A DNA stretch of 64,000 nucleotides from Anaerobiospirillum succiniciproducens DSM 6400 (GTDB lineage Bacteria > Pseudomonadota > Gammaproteobacteria > Enterobacterales > Succinivibrionaceae), in assembly GCF_000482845.1 (NCBI RefSeq), contig NZ_AXWV01000014.1, forward strand, positions 1-64,000, given 5' to 3'. The notes below the pieces were generated by a model. That model saw only the letters and a list, made by a program, of their open reading frames with translations, did no database searches and was not told the origin of the DNA. Shown one piece after another: positions 48,505 through 58,424 of this stretch. Position 1 is the first letter of the stretch. Every line of letters begins with the position of its first letter. The translations under genes and the position numbers were made by a program.

Positions 48505-49798
48505 ACTTGAGATCCTAAAGAGACGGTGATCTAAGCAACAGCACATAGATGCCGTTCGTTAAACACATCGTGTTCTCAAAACATAAAGAGCACAAAGAGA
48601 ACGGTATGATAGAGTTTAAGCAAGTCTTTGACAAGCAAAAACGTGTCTATTTTTCCCCTTGGCTACCAATGGTTCGGGCCATTATACCGCCGCTAGATAT
48701 CAAATGATCCCAATAGCGCAACCAAATTGATATAGCTCATATAAATGCCGTTTCAGTGCAAATGACAATCAGGTATAAGACACAACGAAAACTCTTTTAT
48801 TGCCAAAGTAGATGCTTATATGGAATCTCGTTGTATAGCAAAATGGCTCTAGTGAAAACACTAAGATTTGTTTCCCAATAACTATGGCATTGCCAAAGGC
48901 CATAGCATGAGCTTGCGCTGCCTAAAGGCGTGCTTTACATGCCAAATTAGCAATAAAGTTATGACTAGGCGTTCACGCAAAAGAAAAAGGCCGTTAATAC
49001 AAGTAAGAGGCAGTTCAATGTGCTATGGCCAAATTACATTTTGCTATGAGCAAAGTACATCTTGCTATATCTTAAGTCCACTTTGGATAGTTGAGCTGTT
49101 TGCTCAACGACCTAAACATAGATAGGTACTGGCACTTGTAAGTGCCTGCAGTGCTTAACTTTAACCATGCTTATTTATGAATCTTCTATTAGCTTGCACT
49201 GTAGGCTTTGGCATTGCTGCCACGATTGCCTTGCTCAAAAATGATGACTGCATCTAATGAAGACTAAGGGCTCTAAACATCTTTAGAACTTGGCACTTTT
49301 CTTAAAACATAAGCTTGAGCACAACTGATAAGCACTGATCTTAGATGTTCAAAAGAAGAGTGTTTCTCTTGCATCAGCAAAACTTAAGTAAATAGCTTTG
49401 AAATGGCGATTCGTACCTAAGGGGGCGATGATCTCTTACACCTTGTTTTGTAAGAATAGATGTGACATAAGAATGTAAAGATGTAACTATAGTGACTACA
49501 AAATCCGCTATACATCGACGGTGTAGAGATTGATTGAAAAAATGTGATCTGCAACAAGTAGATCTCAAATTAGCTAATCTAGGTACATATATATAGCCTA
49601 TACTCAAAGCTAAGAGACATAGTCTTAGGACTATTTTTTCATCCACTTCTGTAGACAAGGCATAAATCTAAGTTAATTAGACACAGTCTTTGGATCTTAA
49701 TGAAATCTGTATATACATAAGCCGTTTAGCGACATCATGCGCCGCTATGTAATAGTTAAAACGGTGTTGATTGCCCATTTAGGGCCATAGGAGCCTTT
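48505..49798. other. 1.3-kb spacer between pepD and the lipoprotein gene
   Basis: No convincing gene. Short hairpins stand at 49090-49108 (GTTGAGC/GCTCAAC) and 49131-49146 (GGCACT/AGTGCC). A 26-codon hydrophobic frame at 49177-49257 lacks a ribosome site. Confidence 0.5.
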
Positions 49799-50272
49799 AT
49801 GATAATAAGAGCTTTTGCATTCTCTCCAATTCGCTACATCATGATGCTGTTCGCAGCCTTTGTGGTTGCATTTACCACAAGTGGTTGTGGTATGAGCTCA
49901 GACGATTACGTAGGTACCTGGATGGGACTTGATCAACATGGTGGCAACTCTCATGTATATCAGTACGAAATCGAAACTAGCGAAGATGGAGAAGGCTACA
50001 TTATTCGTGTTACTCAGTTTAATTACAATGTCGATATGACACAGACAACTGCAGTATGGAAAGAGTCTGCTCCTCACTTCTTTAGAGCACGACTTGATAA
50101 GGGCAACTTAGTCTCAGACATTGGTGTGATTAAAGCCGATCCTGCTAACTTCAGATTGCTTTATGGCAACATTCCTTTAGTACGTAAAGCTAAGAACACT
50201 GAGCTCAAGCTTAAGTATGTTGTTCGTGGTGAAGTTGAAGCTAAGTACCCAGGTATTGAAGTCTTAGACTAG
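49799..50272 (+). CDS. Small hypothetical lipoprotein
   Basis: Family not recognised. 157 residues with a signal sequence (IMMLFAAFVVAFTTSGCG) and a weak lipobox ending at Cys-30, so it is probably an outer- or inner-membrane lipoprotein. The mature part starts MSSDDYVGTWMGLDQ and looks like a small beta-rich domain (VYQYEIETSED, IIRVTQFNYNVDM, RLLYGNIPLVRK, LKLKYVVRGEVE). It resembles the general style of one-domain lipoproteins that report envelope state, without a firm match. AGGAG six bases upstream of ATG. Terminator directly downstream. Confidence 0.65.
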   Translation: MIIRAFAFSPIRYIMMLFAAFVVAFTTSGCGMSSDDYVGTWMGLDQHGGNSHVYQYEIETSEDGEGYIIRVTQFNYNVDMTQTTAVWKESAPHFFRARLDKGNLVSDIGVIKADPANFRLLYGNIPLVRKAKNTELKLKYVVRGEVEAKYPGIEVLD

Positions 50273-50327
50273 TTTGACTGAACGCTTAGTTAATTAGTCC
50301 TTGCACTAGGGATTATTTTTTAATAAA

Positions 50328-50353
50328 AGAAGGCAGCTTAGGCTGCCTTTTTG
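50328..50353 (+). terminator. Terminator of the lipoprotein gene
   Basis: A perfect 8-bp stem (50330-50337 with 50342-50349), loop TTAG, then T-run. Confidence 0.85.
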
Positions 50354-50486
50354 GATCTTGTGCCAACCAAAAATAAGTCAGCAAACGCCACGCCTCACTA
50401 CCATCTATGCGGCTATATATGCTGCAGAACATAAGCCTTAGAACCAAACAGCAATTCATCACAAAATTAGTACCATAGCGCCATGG

Positions 50487-50700
50487 TCTTGAGGGGATAG
50501 CTATAGGTTCATAGCGACGTGATCTTGAGGGGATCGCTATAGGTTCATAGCGCCGTGATCTTGAGGATATGGCAATAGGTTCATAGCGCCTTGATCTTGA
50601 GGGGATAGCTATAGGCTCTTACCGCTGTGATCTTTATTGTGTCGCTACGAGCCTTATGGGCGTGATCTTAGGTAGGCGTGCGATGATCTTGTGATCTTAA
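50487..50700. repeat. 36-bp tandem repeat with GATCTTG core, about six copies
   Basis: TCTTG-type cores at 50487, 50523, 50559, 50595 and 50631 (period 36), then a decayed copy near 50666 and loose GATCTT near 50684 and 50693. The unit reads GATCTTGAGGGGATAGCTAT followed by AGGTTCATAGCGCCGT. It shares the GCCGTGATCTTG core with the array at 36241-36436, although the rest differs. Confidence 0.85.
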
Positions 50701-50974
50701 GATATTTGGTGCTGCTCAATTTGAGCTTTGGGCTAAATGCCATTGCAACAACTAATAATATTGGGTGTCGTCACCTTGGAAGATGCTCATGCCTAGTTTG
50801 AGGCGTGATTGGCTATGACGAATCGTACTCATGACAATAGTGCTTAGCTGCAAATGAGCAGTGCTTTTTAGTGAGGGAAAAGTTAGAAGATGTATGCTTT
50901 AGAAGATTGGATGGATTGATATAGCCCGTATGTGCGGGCGCTGATGGGGCTTTAGTGTGGCAATAAGGGGCGCA

Positions 50975-51008
50975 CAAAAAAAAGTAAGGCAGGTACTATG
51001 ACCTGCCT
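50975..51008 (-). terminator. Terminator of the transposase-like gene
   Basis: AGGCAGGT/ACCTGCCT stem (50987-50994 with 51001-51008), followed on the minus strand by T8; nine bases beyond the stop codon. Confidence 0.85.
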
Positions 51009-51017
51009 AGAAGATAG

Positions 51018-51419
51018 CTATTTCTTATCAGAGAAATCTGCGCTATCTGCTGCCTCAGATTCTGCTTTTTGCATGCTGAGGTTTTCTCTAAGATTCTTGA
51101 GAGACTTCATAGCTTCAAGATCTTTCTTACGACGAACCAGCTTTGGAATGAAAACCAAACGCTGTGGACCGTCAGAGCGGTATACATGGTAACGCTTGAG
51201 GCCTGGGTACTGTCTTAAGAACTCCTCGTAGAATTCGATAAGACCATATTTTTCCTTGCCCTGTACGCGACCAACGGAAGTAGAGCTTACACGAACTGAA
51301 CGCTTACGATCAGCATCCCATCTGTTCTGGTAAGTACATACGTAGTATCCGCGATTGGAATCGCCGTTCGCAATGAGCGGAGGAATGTCTGGAAGCTTGT
51401 TTTGGTTATCTTGAGTCAT
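51018..51419 (-). CDS. Orphan domain resembling the N-terminus of an IS transposase
   Basis: 133 residues from the ATG at 51419. The segment YYVCTYQNRWDADRKRSVR followed by SSTSVGRVQGKEKYGLIEFY recalls the N-terminal region of IS1634/IS4-group transposases (a Tyr-rich strand, RWD, KRSVR, a Gly-Arg turn). No DDE catalytic region follows; the protein ends in a charged helical tail and the gene has its own terminator. It could be a domesticated or truncated transposase fragment or an unrelated small protein. No inverted repeats were seen around it. The leader (51420-51600) contains several short hairpins. Identity is uncertain. Confidence 0.5.
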   Translation of the reverse strand: MTQDNQNKLPDIPPLIANGDSNRGYYVCTYQNRWDADRKRSVRVSSTSVGRVQGKEKYGLIEFYEEFLRQYPGLKRYHVYRSDGPQRLVFIPKLVRRKKDLEAMKSLKNLRENLSMQKAESEAADSADFSDKK

Positions 51420-52647
51420 ATGTTTATCCAGTCGTGAACTACCTTCAAGCAAAAGCTTGTGTGGTTTCCTACTTCATCGAGACGGTGCTCTCCGTAGGCG
51501 TCGTTGAGGGCTGCTTTTAGCAACTCTCTTTAGGTTTGGCACGTCCCCGTACCTACCTTGCATATCTTGTAACGTACAAACTTACGTTAGTTTAACTTTG
51601 GCATTGTCAAATCATCTTAAAAAGCAAGATGGAACATGTCGAGCAAAATAGCGTAGAGATGGGATTACTCTGCACTAACAATAAACAAGATAAGCAATTA
51701 TCAGCTCGTACTTAAGCAGCGTTCTATGTAAGGGCATGGCCTTAAGGCTATTGTATCAGCTTTGAAATAAAGTAACACAATTTTCTTTACAAAGAATATT
51801 GCTTAGAAGCACTCGCTTTCTGATTAAGTTTTTTTTAGGTACTTGGAAAAATTGGTGCCATAGGTACATGGCACTTGTAGAAGTTAAATCGTACAAGCAG
51901 CAAACGCTTGTTATGGGCATTGCTGAGAGACAGAAATGCTCAAGATTTAGTTTGATATTGTACGGCAAAAATGATGTGAAGTGGGAAAAATTGATCTTTT
52001 TGTTTGATATTTCTTTGCCACAGCACGTTCATGTTGCTACTTAATAGCATAACTAGATATAGAGTTTCATTGCATATATGCCATTAATTTATGTTTTAAA
52101 AATGTGATGCAGTGTTGCAAATTTTCATCATCTTATGCTCTAAGAAAGCCATGTCTAACTGAATTTTAAGAAAAGTTTCAACACTAAGATTATAGCTATG
52201 CACAAGAGTTGTTCATTTGCATATTATTGCGGCTCGATCATCACTACCTACATCATGGTTGGTTCCATAGCTATCACATAGTTATCATAGATTAGCCTGA
52301 AAATAAGTCACATAGTTGATTGAGAAATGCTAAACATGATAAATAAGCCAAATTTGCTAATCTTATACTTTGAAGCTATGTATCTATTTGAATTAAGGTG
52401 ATGGTTTTAAATGATCAGTAACGCTTAAGAATTATGCGTTTGATGATCTAAATTAAGTCATGCTGCTTAGTGCAAATGAGATGTTTCATGAGGTCAAGCA
52501 AATTTGACTATTTACCTAGCAAAGTTAGTGTGTGCTATCTAGCGTTACCTTAACAAGCCATCTATGTGCTATCTAGGCCCGAGAGCAGAGCGATTGCAAA
52601 GCAAGGTCGTGCACATTGCTAAGCAAAGAGGTTTTAGCTGTTTAGTG
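51420..52647. other. A/T-rich 1.2-kb spacer
   Basis: The region next to the transposase-like gene (51440-51600) has hairpins such as CAAGC-aaaa-GCTTG and GGCACG/CGTACC. The remainder is A/T-rich with no gene I can support. Confidence 0.45.
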
Positions 52648-52650
52648 TGC

Positions 52651-52755
52651 TGTAGCTTTCTAGGTTAAGAGCTCTTAGCAACTTATTTTGTTGTAGTTTT
52701 CTAAGCGAAGAGCTCTTAGCAATTTAGTTTGTTGTAGCAGCTAAGAGCTCTTTGC
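52651..52755. repeat. 41-bp tandem repeat, about 2.6 copies
   Basis: TGTAG(C/T)TTTCTA followed by AAGAGCTCTTAGCAA recurs at 52651, 52692 and 52733, just behind the 3' end of the exporter operon. Confidence 0.8.
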
Positions 52756-52779
52756 GAATGATAAGGTTAGGTCTATTAG

Positions 52780-53886
52780 TTAGCCAAGCTTGCCTCTAAA
52801 CAAGGCTACAGCTGTACCCATACTTAGAGCGCCTAAGCCAAAGAGCGGGATCAAGAGATGAATAACATTCATAAGTTCTTGGCCCTCTAAGTAGATGCGT
52901 CTTAACGCCTCTAATCCATAGTAAAAAGGGTTCACTAAAGTAAAGTACTGCATCAGCTCAGGCATAGCTGAGCGTGGGGTAATCATGCCTGAGAGAATGA
53001 TTGATGGCAGCACAATGGTAAATGAGATTACTACCGATTGTTGTGAGGTGGAAGATAGCGCCGATATGGCCAATCCAATGCCCACAGTACAAAGACTAAA
53101 AGTGGAGATGACAAAGATAAAAGAGAAGAAGTTGCCTTGGAAAGCAATGTCAAACCACAGTACGCAAATTAAGAAGAGTGCTAATCCTTGAGTAATGGCG
53201 ACAATGGTTGGTGGCAGTGCTTTACCAATTAAGATCTCCACTGGATTAAGTGGAGCTAAAAGCATCATGTCAAAGGTGCCTTCTTCTCTTTCGCGAGACA
53301 CCGACAAGGAAGAGAGCATCATTACTTGAATCATAGACAAGGCTAGGATCATGCCGGTAAGAATGCTGTACTGCGTGATGTTGTTGACGTTGTACAGATA
53401 GCGGTGCTCAACACTGATGCCACCATAGATGCCTTTAATCTGTTTTTGCTCATTGTTATAAGACGCAACAATACTTTGCACATATGAAGCTGCAGTATTA
53501 GCTGAGGCTGTATTGCGAGCATCAGTAGCAATGAAAATAGTCTTGGTCTTATGAAAGTCAGAGGCGATAAAAATACCAAGCAAAGCATCGCCATGATCTA
53601 GCGTTTGCTTATAGCACAGCTCATCTTTGCAGTACTTAACTTGAGCAAAAGCAGGGCTATTGCTGACGCGTCTAACGATCTCAGTTGCCACCTTGTCATT
53701 GCTATCTTGGTAGATAACAAAAGGTACATGCTCTAGATTAAAAGTTGCACCATAGCCAAAGAGAATTGACTGAATGATGATAGGTAACACCAAGATCTTA
53801 CGTGTGCCTTTATCCATCAGCATCACAACAAATTCTTTGTAGATCAAGGCCATGAGGCGCGTAAAAGCTAACTGAAAGTTACTCAT
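52780..53886 (-). CDS. ABC-2 type permease, YbhR/YhhJ-like
   Basis: Membrane subunit of an ABC exporter. 368 residues: TM1 near 28-48, a large periplasmic domain (about 50-180), then five TM helices. The family features KEFVVMLMDKGTRKILVLP at the start, SVSREREEGTFDMMLLAPLNPVEILIGK in the middle and LVNPFYYGLEALRRIYLEG near the end. It is the last of four genes in the order HlyD-ATPase-permease-permease, as in E. coli ybhGFSR. Its ATG lies eight bases inside the preceding gene. Confidence 0.88.
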   Translation of the reverse strand: MSNFQLAFTRLMALIYKEFVVMLMDKGTRKILVLPIIIQSILFGYGATFNLEHVPFVIYQDSNDKVATEIVRRVSNSPAFAQVKYCKDELCYKQTLDHGDALLGIFIASDFHKTKTIFIATDARNTASANTAASYVQSIVASYNNEQKQIKGIYGGISVEHRYLYNVNNITQYSILTGMILALSMIQVMMLSSLSVSREREEGTFDMMLLAPLNPVEILIGKALPPTIVAITQGLALFLICVLWFDIAFQGNFFSFIFVISTFSLCTVGIGLAISALSSTSQQSVVISFTIVLPSIILSGMITPRSAMPELMQYFTLVNPFYYGLEALRRIYLEGQELMNVIHLLIPLFGLGALSMGTAVALFRGKLG

Positions 53887-55309
53887 TGCTACCCTCCTTT
53901 TTGAGCTCAGATTGTCTATCTTGGCTTAGCTCTGATCTTTGCTCGTGCTGACTGTTCTGATCTTTTAGATGACTGCTATGATCTTGTAGATGACTGATGT
54001 GATCGTGTAGCTGACTGCTCTTGCCTTGCTGCTGATTGTTTTTAGCTTGGCTATCATTGTTGCCTATTGTGATGTCTTTTGCTTGTGGCGATGGAGTAGC
54101 TGCAATGAGTTTGGTAGGCGGAGTGCGCTTAAACTCGCCGTGTAAAACTAGGTAGCATGCTCCACTGAGAATGGCCGCAAAGATCAGCATGATAAATAGG
54201 TTTTTGAAGATGATGTCTTCACTGCCACCCGATAAAAAGCAGATCTTGGCCGACTCTACAGCATAGGTTGGCGGAAAGAGGTGCGCGATAAATGAGATCG
54301 CAGGGGCGATAGCTCGCAAGTCAAAGACGGCACCTGAGAGCAAGATAGACGGTAAGAAGCTCAAAATGATGGCAAACTCAGATGCGAGGAACTGATTTTT
54401 AGCAATGGCAGAAATTAGAAGACCAAGCATAACTGAGACATACAGATACACTGCCATAGTTAGGATGAATAAGATCGCCGATCCTCTAAAGGGCAGATTG
54501 TACATAAGCATGGCGCTGAGTATGGCAAATACTGCTCCTAAGATTGAGAGTAAGTAGTACGGCACGATCTTAGAGATCAAAAACTCTGCTGCATTGATAT
54601 TGGTAGCCTTTAAGCCAGTGATAGTACCGCGCTCAAACTCTCGAGCGATCACGATAGAGCACATGAATGCAGACATAAGCGTAACGACACCGACAAGCTG
54701 TCCTGAGAGCAAATACCATGTGGAGGTATTGGCCTCGTTAAACCAATTGCGGGTGGTTATTTGTACTTCTTTGTATGCAGCATTAGCTAATGAGCCCGAT
54801 GCCTGTGCATTTTGCGCATTCATGCTTCTAATGTAGCTTACCTGTCTACTAACTCCTTTAAGTGCAGGGCCAGATAGCACTAGAGCCTCAAGATAAGACT
54901 TAGCTGCAGTTGCTGCCTGTGAGTCAGAACCATTGAGCGTAATCATGATAGAGCCTTTATGGTGGAGAGCTCTTTGCGAAAGATTTGGTGGCACCACAAT
55001 GTAGGCTGCAATGTCATGATCTAGCAGCATCTTTTGAGCATCTAACTCGTTATTAACAGTACTAAGCTCAAAGTAGTCTGATCCTGCTATAGCAAAAGCT
55101 ATTTCTTTAGAGATAGGATCATCGATCTTGTCTGTCACCAATGCTACTGCCACTGGCTTGACGTCCATACGCATGCCGGCACCGTAGAGCACTACGAGCA
55201 GCAATGGAATTACAAAAGCCACAATCAGCACTGACTTATCAGCAAGGATTTGCTTTAGCTCTTTGAAAACAAGAGCTTGTATATGGGAAAGATTAACTAA
55301 AGACATCAC
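53879..55309 (-). CDS. ABC-2 type permease, YbhS-like, with Gln/His-rich tail
   Basis: Second membrane subunit of the exporter, 476 residues. KELKQILADKSVLIVAFVIPLLL at the start, a periplasmic domain (about 45-195), REFERGTITGLKATNINAAEFLISK and five C-terminal TM helices follow the ABC-2 plan. After the last helix (about 405) a hydrophilic tail of about 70 residues is rich in Gln, His, Ser and Asp, with DHISHLQDHSSHLKDQ-type near-repeats. E. coli YbhS lacks it. The ATG overlaps the upstream ATPase gene by four bases, indicating coupled translation. Confidence 0.88.
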   Translation of the reverse strand: MMSLVNLSHIQALVFKELKQILADKSVLIVAFVIPLLLVVLYGAGMRMDVKPVAVALVTDKIDDPISKEIAFAIAGSDYFELSTVNNELDAQKMLLDHDIAAYIVVPPNLSQRALHHKGSIMITLNGSDSQAATAAKSYLEALVLSGPALKGVSRQVSYIRSMNAQNAQASGSLANAAYKEVQITTRNWFNEANTSTWYLLSGQLVGVVTLMSAFMCSIVIAREFERGTITGLKATNINAAEFLISKIVPYYLLSILGAVFAILSAMLMYNLPFRGSAILFILTMAVYLYVSVMLGLLISAIAKNQFLASEFAIILSFLPSILLSGAVFDLRAIAPAISFIAHLFPPTYAVESAKICFLSGGSEDIIFKNLFIMLIFAAILSGACYLVLHGEFKRTPPTKLIAATPSPQAKDITIGNNDSQAKNNQQQGKSSQLHDHISHLQDHSSHLKDQNSQHEQRSELSQDRQSELKKEGSNE

Positions 55310-57204
55310 TTAACCCCTCCATTGCGACGATCGTTAACGCACTTGACGAAAGCCTCCTCAATTGAGATGCGCTTGTTGCCTTGCAAACAGATTTCATCAG
55401 GTGTGCCTAAGATTAAGATCTTGCCCTGATCCTGAATCAAGAAGCGATCGCAGTACTCAGCCTCTTCCATAAAGTGAGTAGTTACAATCACCGTAGTGCC
55501 ATTAGCAGCTAGCGAAGCAATCATTGACCAAAAGGCACGACGCGAGGTTGGATCAGCACCAGAGGTAGCTTCATCTAAAAATAAGATGCTCGGGCTATGG
55601 ATCAGAGCACATGCCATGGATAGAGAGCGCTGAATGCCGAAAGGTAGGTTTTCAGAAATCTCATTTAAAAATGGCTCAAGCATAAAGACCTTGCTTACCG
55701 CGCTAATACGCTCATCTAAGATCTTGCCTTTAAGTCCATAGCTTTGCCCAAAGTAGGTTAGATTTTGCATCGCAGTGAGCTTGCGATAGAGACAAAACTT
55801 CTGTGCTACATATCCAATGGTGGCACGTACTGAGCTTTTGGCATGTTTAAGCTCTAAGTTATTAATTAAGATGGTGCCGTGGCTAGGATTGAGCAAGGAG
55901 CAAATCATTCTGAAAGTAGTGGTCTTGCCAGCTCCATTTGGTCCTAGTAGACCAAAGATCTCGCCTTTGTACACCTTAAAGTTCGAGTCATGTACAGCCG
56001 TAAAAGATCCAAAGTCTTTTCTAATGCCATCCACACTAATGACTACCTCACCGTTGCCCTCAAAAGAGGTGCTTTTAATGCCTGAGGCGTCATAGCCATC
56101 CGAGTCATGGCCATCTGCACGCAGATTAGATAAGAGTTCAGAGGCGTAGCTGCCAGTATGGCGATCATAAGTAAGATCGATATAGGCGTCCTCTAAAACC
56201 GATGGGCGCTTTAATAGCGTAAAGTTATCGGCTACTGCACTAATGGACTTATCTTGAGCTTTGGCAAAGAGAGTCTTGAGATCTTGAGTAATGCTTTGGA
56301 CACTTACATCATTCTCAGCAAGCAGCTCAATGCGTCCCATACGAGGGCAGATGTCTTTTAGCGATGTAAGATCGCTAAGATGACACATCATATAGCGTGA
56401 GAGCTTTTGATAAGAGATGTCATCATGCAAATCAATGTAATAGCACTGATTGGCAACATCCTCACGTAATTGAGCTGCAGTACCAGCAAAGAGCAATTTG
56501 CCCTCTTTGATAAAGATCGTTAAAGAGGCTTTATCTGCCTCCTCAAGGTAGAGTGAGGAAAAGAGACAATAGCTGCCAGTATCACGGATATAATCTTCAA
56601 TAATGGCCCATAGCTCGCCACGTGAGATCGGATCAACACCCACAGTAGGCTCATCTAAGAGTAACAATGCTGGTTTGGCGCTAATGGCACAGGTTAAGGC
56701 TAGCTTTTGCTTCATGCCTCCAGAGAGTGAGCCAGCTTTGTAATCTTTAAACTTGATTAAGCCTACCTTTGCAAGCAAGTCCTCTAAATAGAGATCAAGT
56801 GCAGCCTCTATATCATCGCTGCTAGTAGATTGCGGCGAGTTGGTGTGTTGACCACTTATATTGAGAAGCGATCTTGCGTCAATGTCGCGCAAGGTGGCAA
56901 AGAGCCTTAGATTAGTCATGACCGATAGATCTTCGTAAAGACCTAAGGTTTGCGACATGTAGCCGATCAACGCTCCTGATCCTTTAGGCTCAAGGTTTAA
57001 TGAGCAGATGCCCTCATCAGGCGCAATTAATCCTGCAATCATCTTGAGTAGCGTAGATTTACCTGAGCCATCTGGTCCAATTAAGGAAATCATATGATGC
57101 TCAGATCCAATCTCAAGATTAAGCGCATCGACTGCCGCAAAGGCACTACCATCTTGTTTTTTGAAGATCTTGGTCAGATCTTTTAATGACAACAGTGCAC
57201 TCAT
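55306..57204 (-). CDS. Dual-NBD ABC exporter ATPase, YbhF-like
   Basis: Both nucleotide-binding domains are on one chain of 632 residues. NBD1: Walker A GPDGSGKST (about 42-50), signature LSGGMKQKLAL, Walker B LLLLDEPTVGVDP. NBD2: Walker A GPNGAGKTT (about 403-411), Walker B ILFLDEATSGADP, H-loop TTHFMEEAEYC. The second signature region reads LPFGIQRSLSMA, a degenerate LSGGQ. Such ATPases power YbhGFSR-type drug/ion exporters. The ATG at 57204 has AAGGAC six bases upstream; an upstream GTG (57210) is less likely. Next gene overlaps by four bases. Confidence 0.92.
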   Translation of the reverse strand: MSALLSLKDLTKIFKKQDGSAFAAVDALNLEIGSEHHMISLIGPDGSGKSTLLKMIAGLIAPDEGICSLNLEPKGSGALIGYMSQTLGLYEDLSVMTNLRLFATLRDIDARSLLNISGQHTNSPQSTSSDDIEAALDLYLEDLLAKVGLIKFKDYKAGSLSGGMKQKLALTCAISAKPALLLLDEPTVGVDPISRGELWAIIEDYIRDTGSYCLFSSLYLEEADKASLTIFIKEGKLLFAGTAAQLREDVANQCYYIDLHDDISYQKLSRYMMCHLSDLTSLKDICPRMGRIELLAENDVSVQSITQDLKTLFAKAQDKSISAVADNFTLLKRPSVLEDAYIDLTYDRHTGSYASELLSNLRADGHDSDGYDASGIKSTSFEGNGEVVISVDGIRKDFGSFTAVHDSNFKVYKGEIFGLLGPNGAGKTTTFRMICSLLNPSHGTILINNLELKHAKSSVRATIGYVAQKFCLYRKLTAMQNLTYFGQSYGLKGKILDERISAVSKVFMLEPFLNEISENLPFGIQRSLSMACALIHSPSILFLDEATSGADPTSRRAFWSMIASLAANGTTVIVTTHFMEEAEYCDRFLIQDQGKILILGTPDEICLQGNKRISIEEAFVKCVNDRRNGGVK

Positions 57205-57419
57205 AATCACGTCCTTTGATCTTTAACTCTAGGCAATCAGGCCATAAAGATAAGATCGTCACTAAAGATAGTGGCTTTTAGATTAATAGCCGTAGCTATA
57301 AGGATGCTGCCATGATACGTAGACCAACGCCTGATTTAGGTGGGGCGATTAATTGGATCATGGAGCTTATAGCTACGATTGAAGGTGTCACTTATCTTAT
57401 AAGTGAGCTACTTTAGATC

Positions 57420-58424
57420 CTATTTGAGGGCTTTGTTGCTGTTGTCAGGAGCCTCACCTTTTAAATAGACAGTGATAGCTTGGCCAAAACGTAGCACATG
57501 CTCAGGATCTTCAACTTCAACACTGATCTCATAGATAAGATCGGCTCTAAGATCTTCAGTCTGTACGCTTTTAGGTGTGAACATGGCTGTAGGACTGATA
57601 AAGGAAATTTTGCCTACCATTGGAGGGCCATATGGGCGTTCTACGCTCACGGTATTACCAAGCTTAGCCAAGGTTAGCTGAGCATCAGATAGGTAAATAC
57701 GGATCTTCTTAACGTTCTCATCGGTAATGGAGAAGATCGTCTCTCCAGCACCAACAAAGTCAGATAACTCATGAGTACGTGAACGGATGGTGCCGCTAAA
57801 GGGGGCGACGATATTGCCTTGGGAGTTGATTTGGTAGTTAAGATATGAAAGTTGCTCTTTGCATGCAGTAACCTTAGAGGCTTGAGATGAGATGATCTCT
57901 TCACGATAGCCACGCTTGTATAAAGCAAGCTGAGCTTCAGCTTCTTTTAATGTGGCTTTAGCTTCATCGTAGGCAGCCTTGGAGCTATCAAACTCTTGTT
58001 TGGAGATGGATTTGCTCTTGAGCAATGAGGCGTTACGCTCATAAGTAATCGCAGCTAAGTTAACTGCTGCCTGGCTCTTTTGTACTGAAGCTTCAGCTGA
58101 GGCAAGCTCTTCACTGAGGTAGCCGTTTTGATACTGTGTCAAGAGTGCTTCTTCAGCTTGGCAATTGGCGTACTGAATACGTAAACGATGGTCGAGATCT
58201 TGGGCATCAAGTGAGGCAAGGATAGCGCCTTTTTGAACCTGCTGGCCTTCATCAGCTGAAAGTTTGATGATCTTGCCTGAACGCTCAAAGGACAAGAGAC
58301 TATCTTTAATGTCGACAGTACCATGTGCTTTGTATGGGTTAAGGCCTTCATGTGAAATCAGGGCATAAGCTAGAACAGCTAAGAAAGCGACAGCTGCAGC
58401 TATGATGAAAAACTTCTTGCTCAT
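57420..58424 (-). CDS. HlyD-family periplasmic adaptor, YbhG-like
   Basis: Membrane-fusion subunit of the exporter, 334 residues. N-terminal anchor (MSKKFFIIAAAVAFLAVLAYA), then the lipoyl half-motif (SFERSGKIIKLSADEGQQVQ), a long alpha-helical hairpin (about 75-195), the second lipoyl half (GNIVAPFSGTIRSRTHELSD) and a beta-barrel domain. The ATG at 58424 follows a GGGGGT site by about five bases; an in-frame TTG at 58442 is an alternative. It leads the operon; a 215-bp gap separates it from the ATPase gene. Confidence 0.9.
   Translation of the reverse strand: MSKKFFIIAAAVAFLAVLAYALISHEGLNPYKAHGTVDIKDSLLSFERSGKIIKLSADEGQQVQKGAILASLDAQDLDHRLRIQYANCQAEEALLTQYQNGYLSEELASAEASVQKSQAAVNLAAITYERNASLLKSKSISKQEFDSSKAAYDEAKATLKEAEAQLALYKRGYREEIISSQASKVTACKEQLSYLNYQINSQGNIVAPFSGTIRSRTHELSDFVGAGETIFSITDENVKKIRIYLSDAQLTLAKLGNTVSVERPYGPPMVGKISFISPTAMFTPKSVQTEDLRADLIYEISVEVEDPEHVLRFGQAITVYLKGEAPDNSNKALK

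Noticed and set aside
48868-49125. 85-codon plus-strand frame in the pepD upstream spacer
   Set aside because: Composition looks random (many Cys, Arg, Ser), contains short local repeats and lacks an SD.
49177-49257. 26-codon hydrophobic frame MNLLLACTVGFG...
   Set aside because: No ribosome site upstream and no neighbour logic, unlike the better supported peptide at 27846-27929.
51799-52044. 81-codon plus-strand frame in the A/T-rich spacer
   Set aside because: Starts at TTG without SD and has no recognisable domain.
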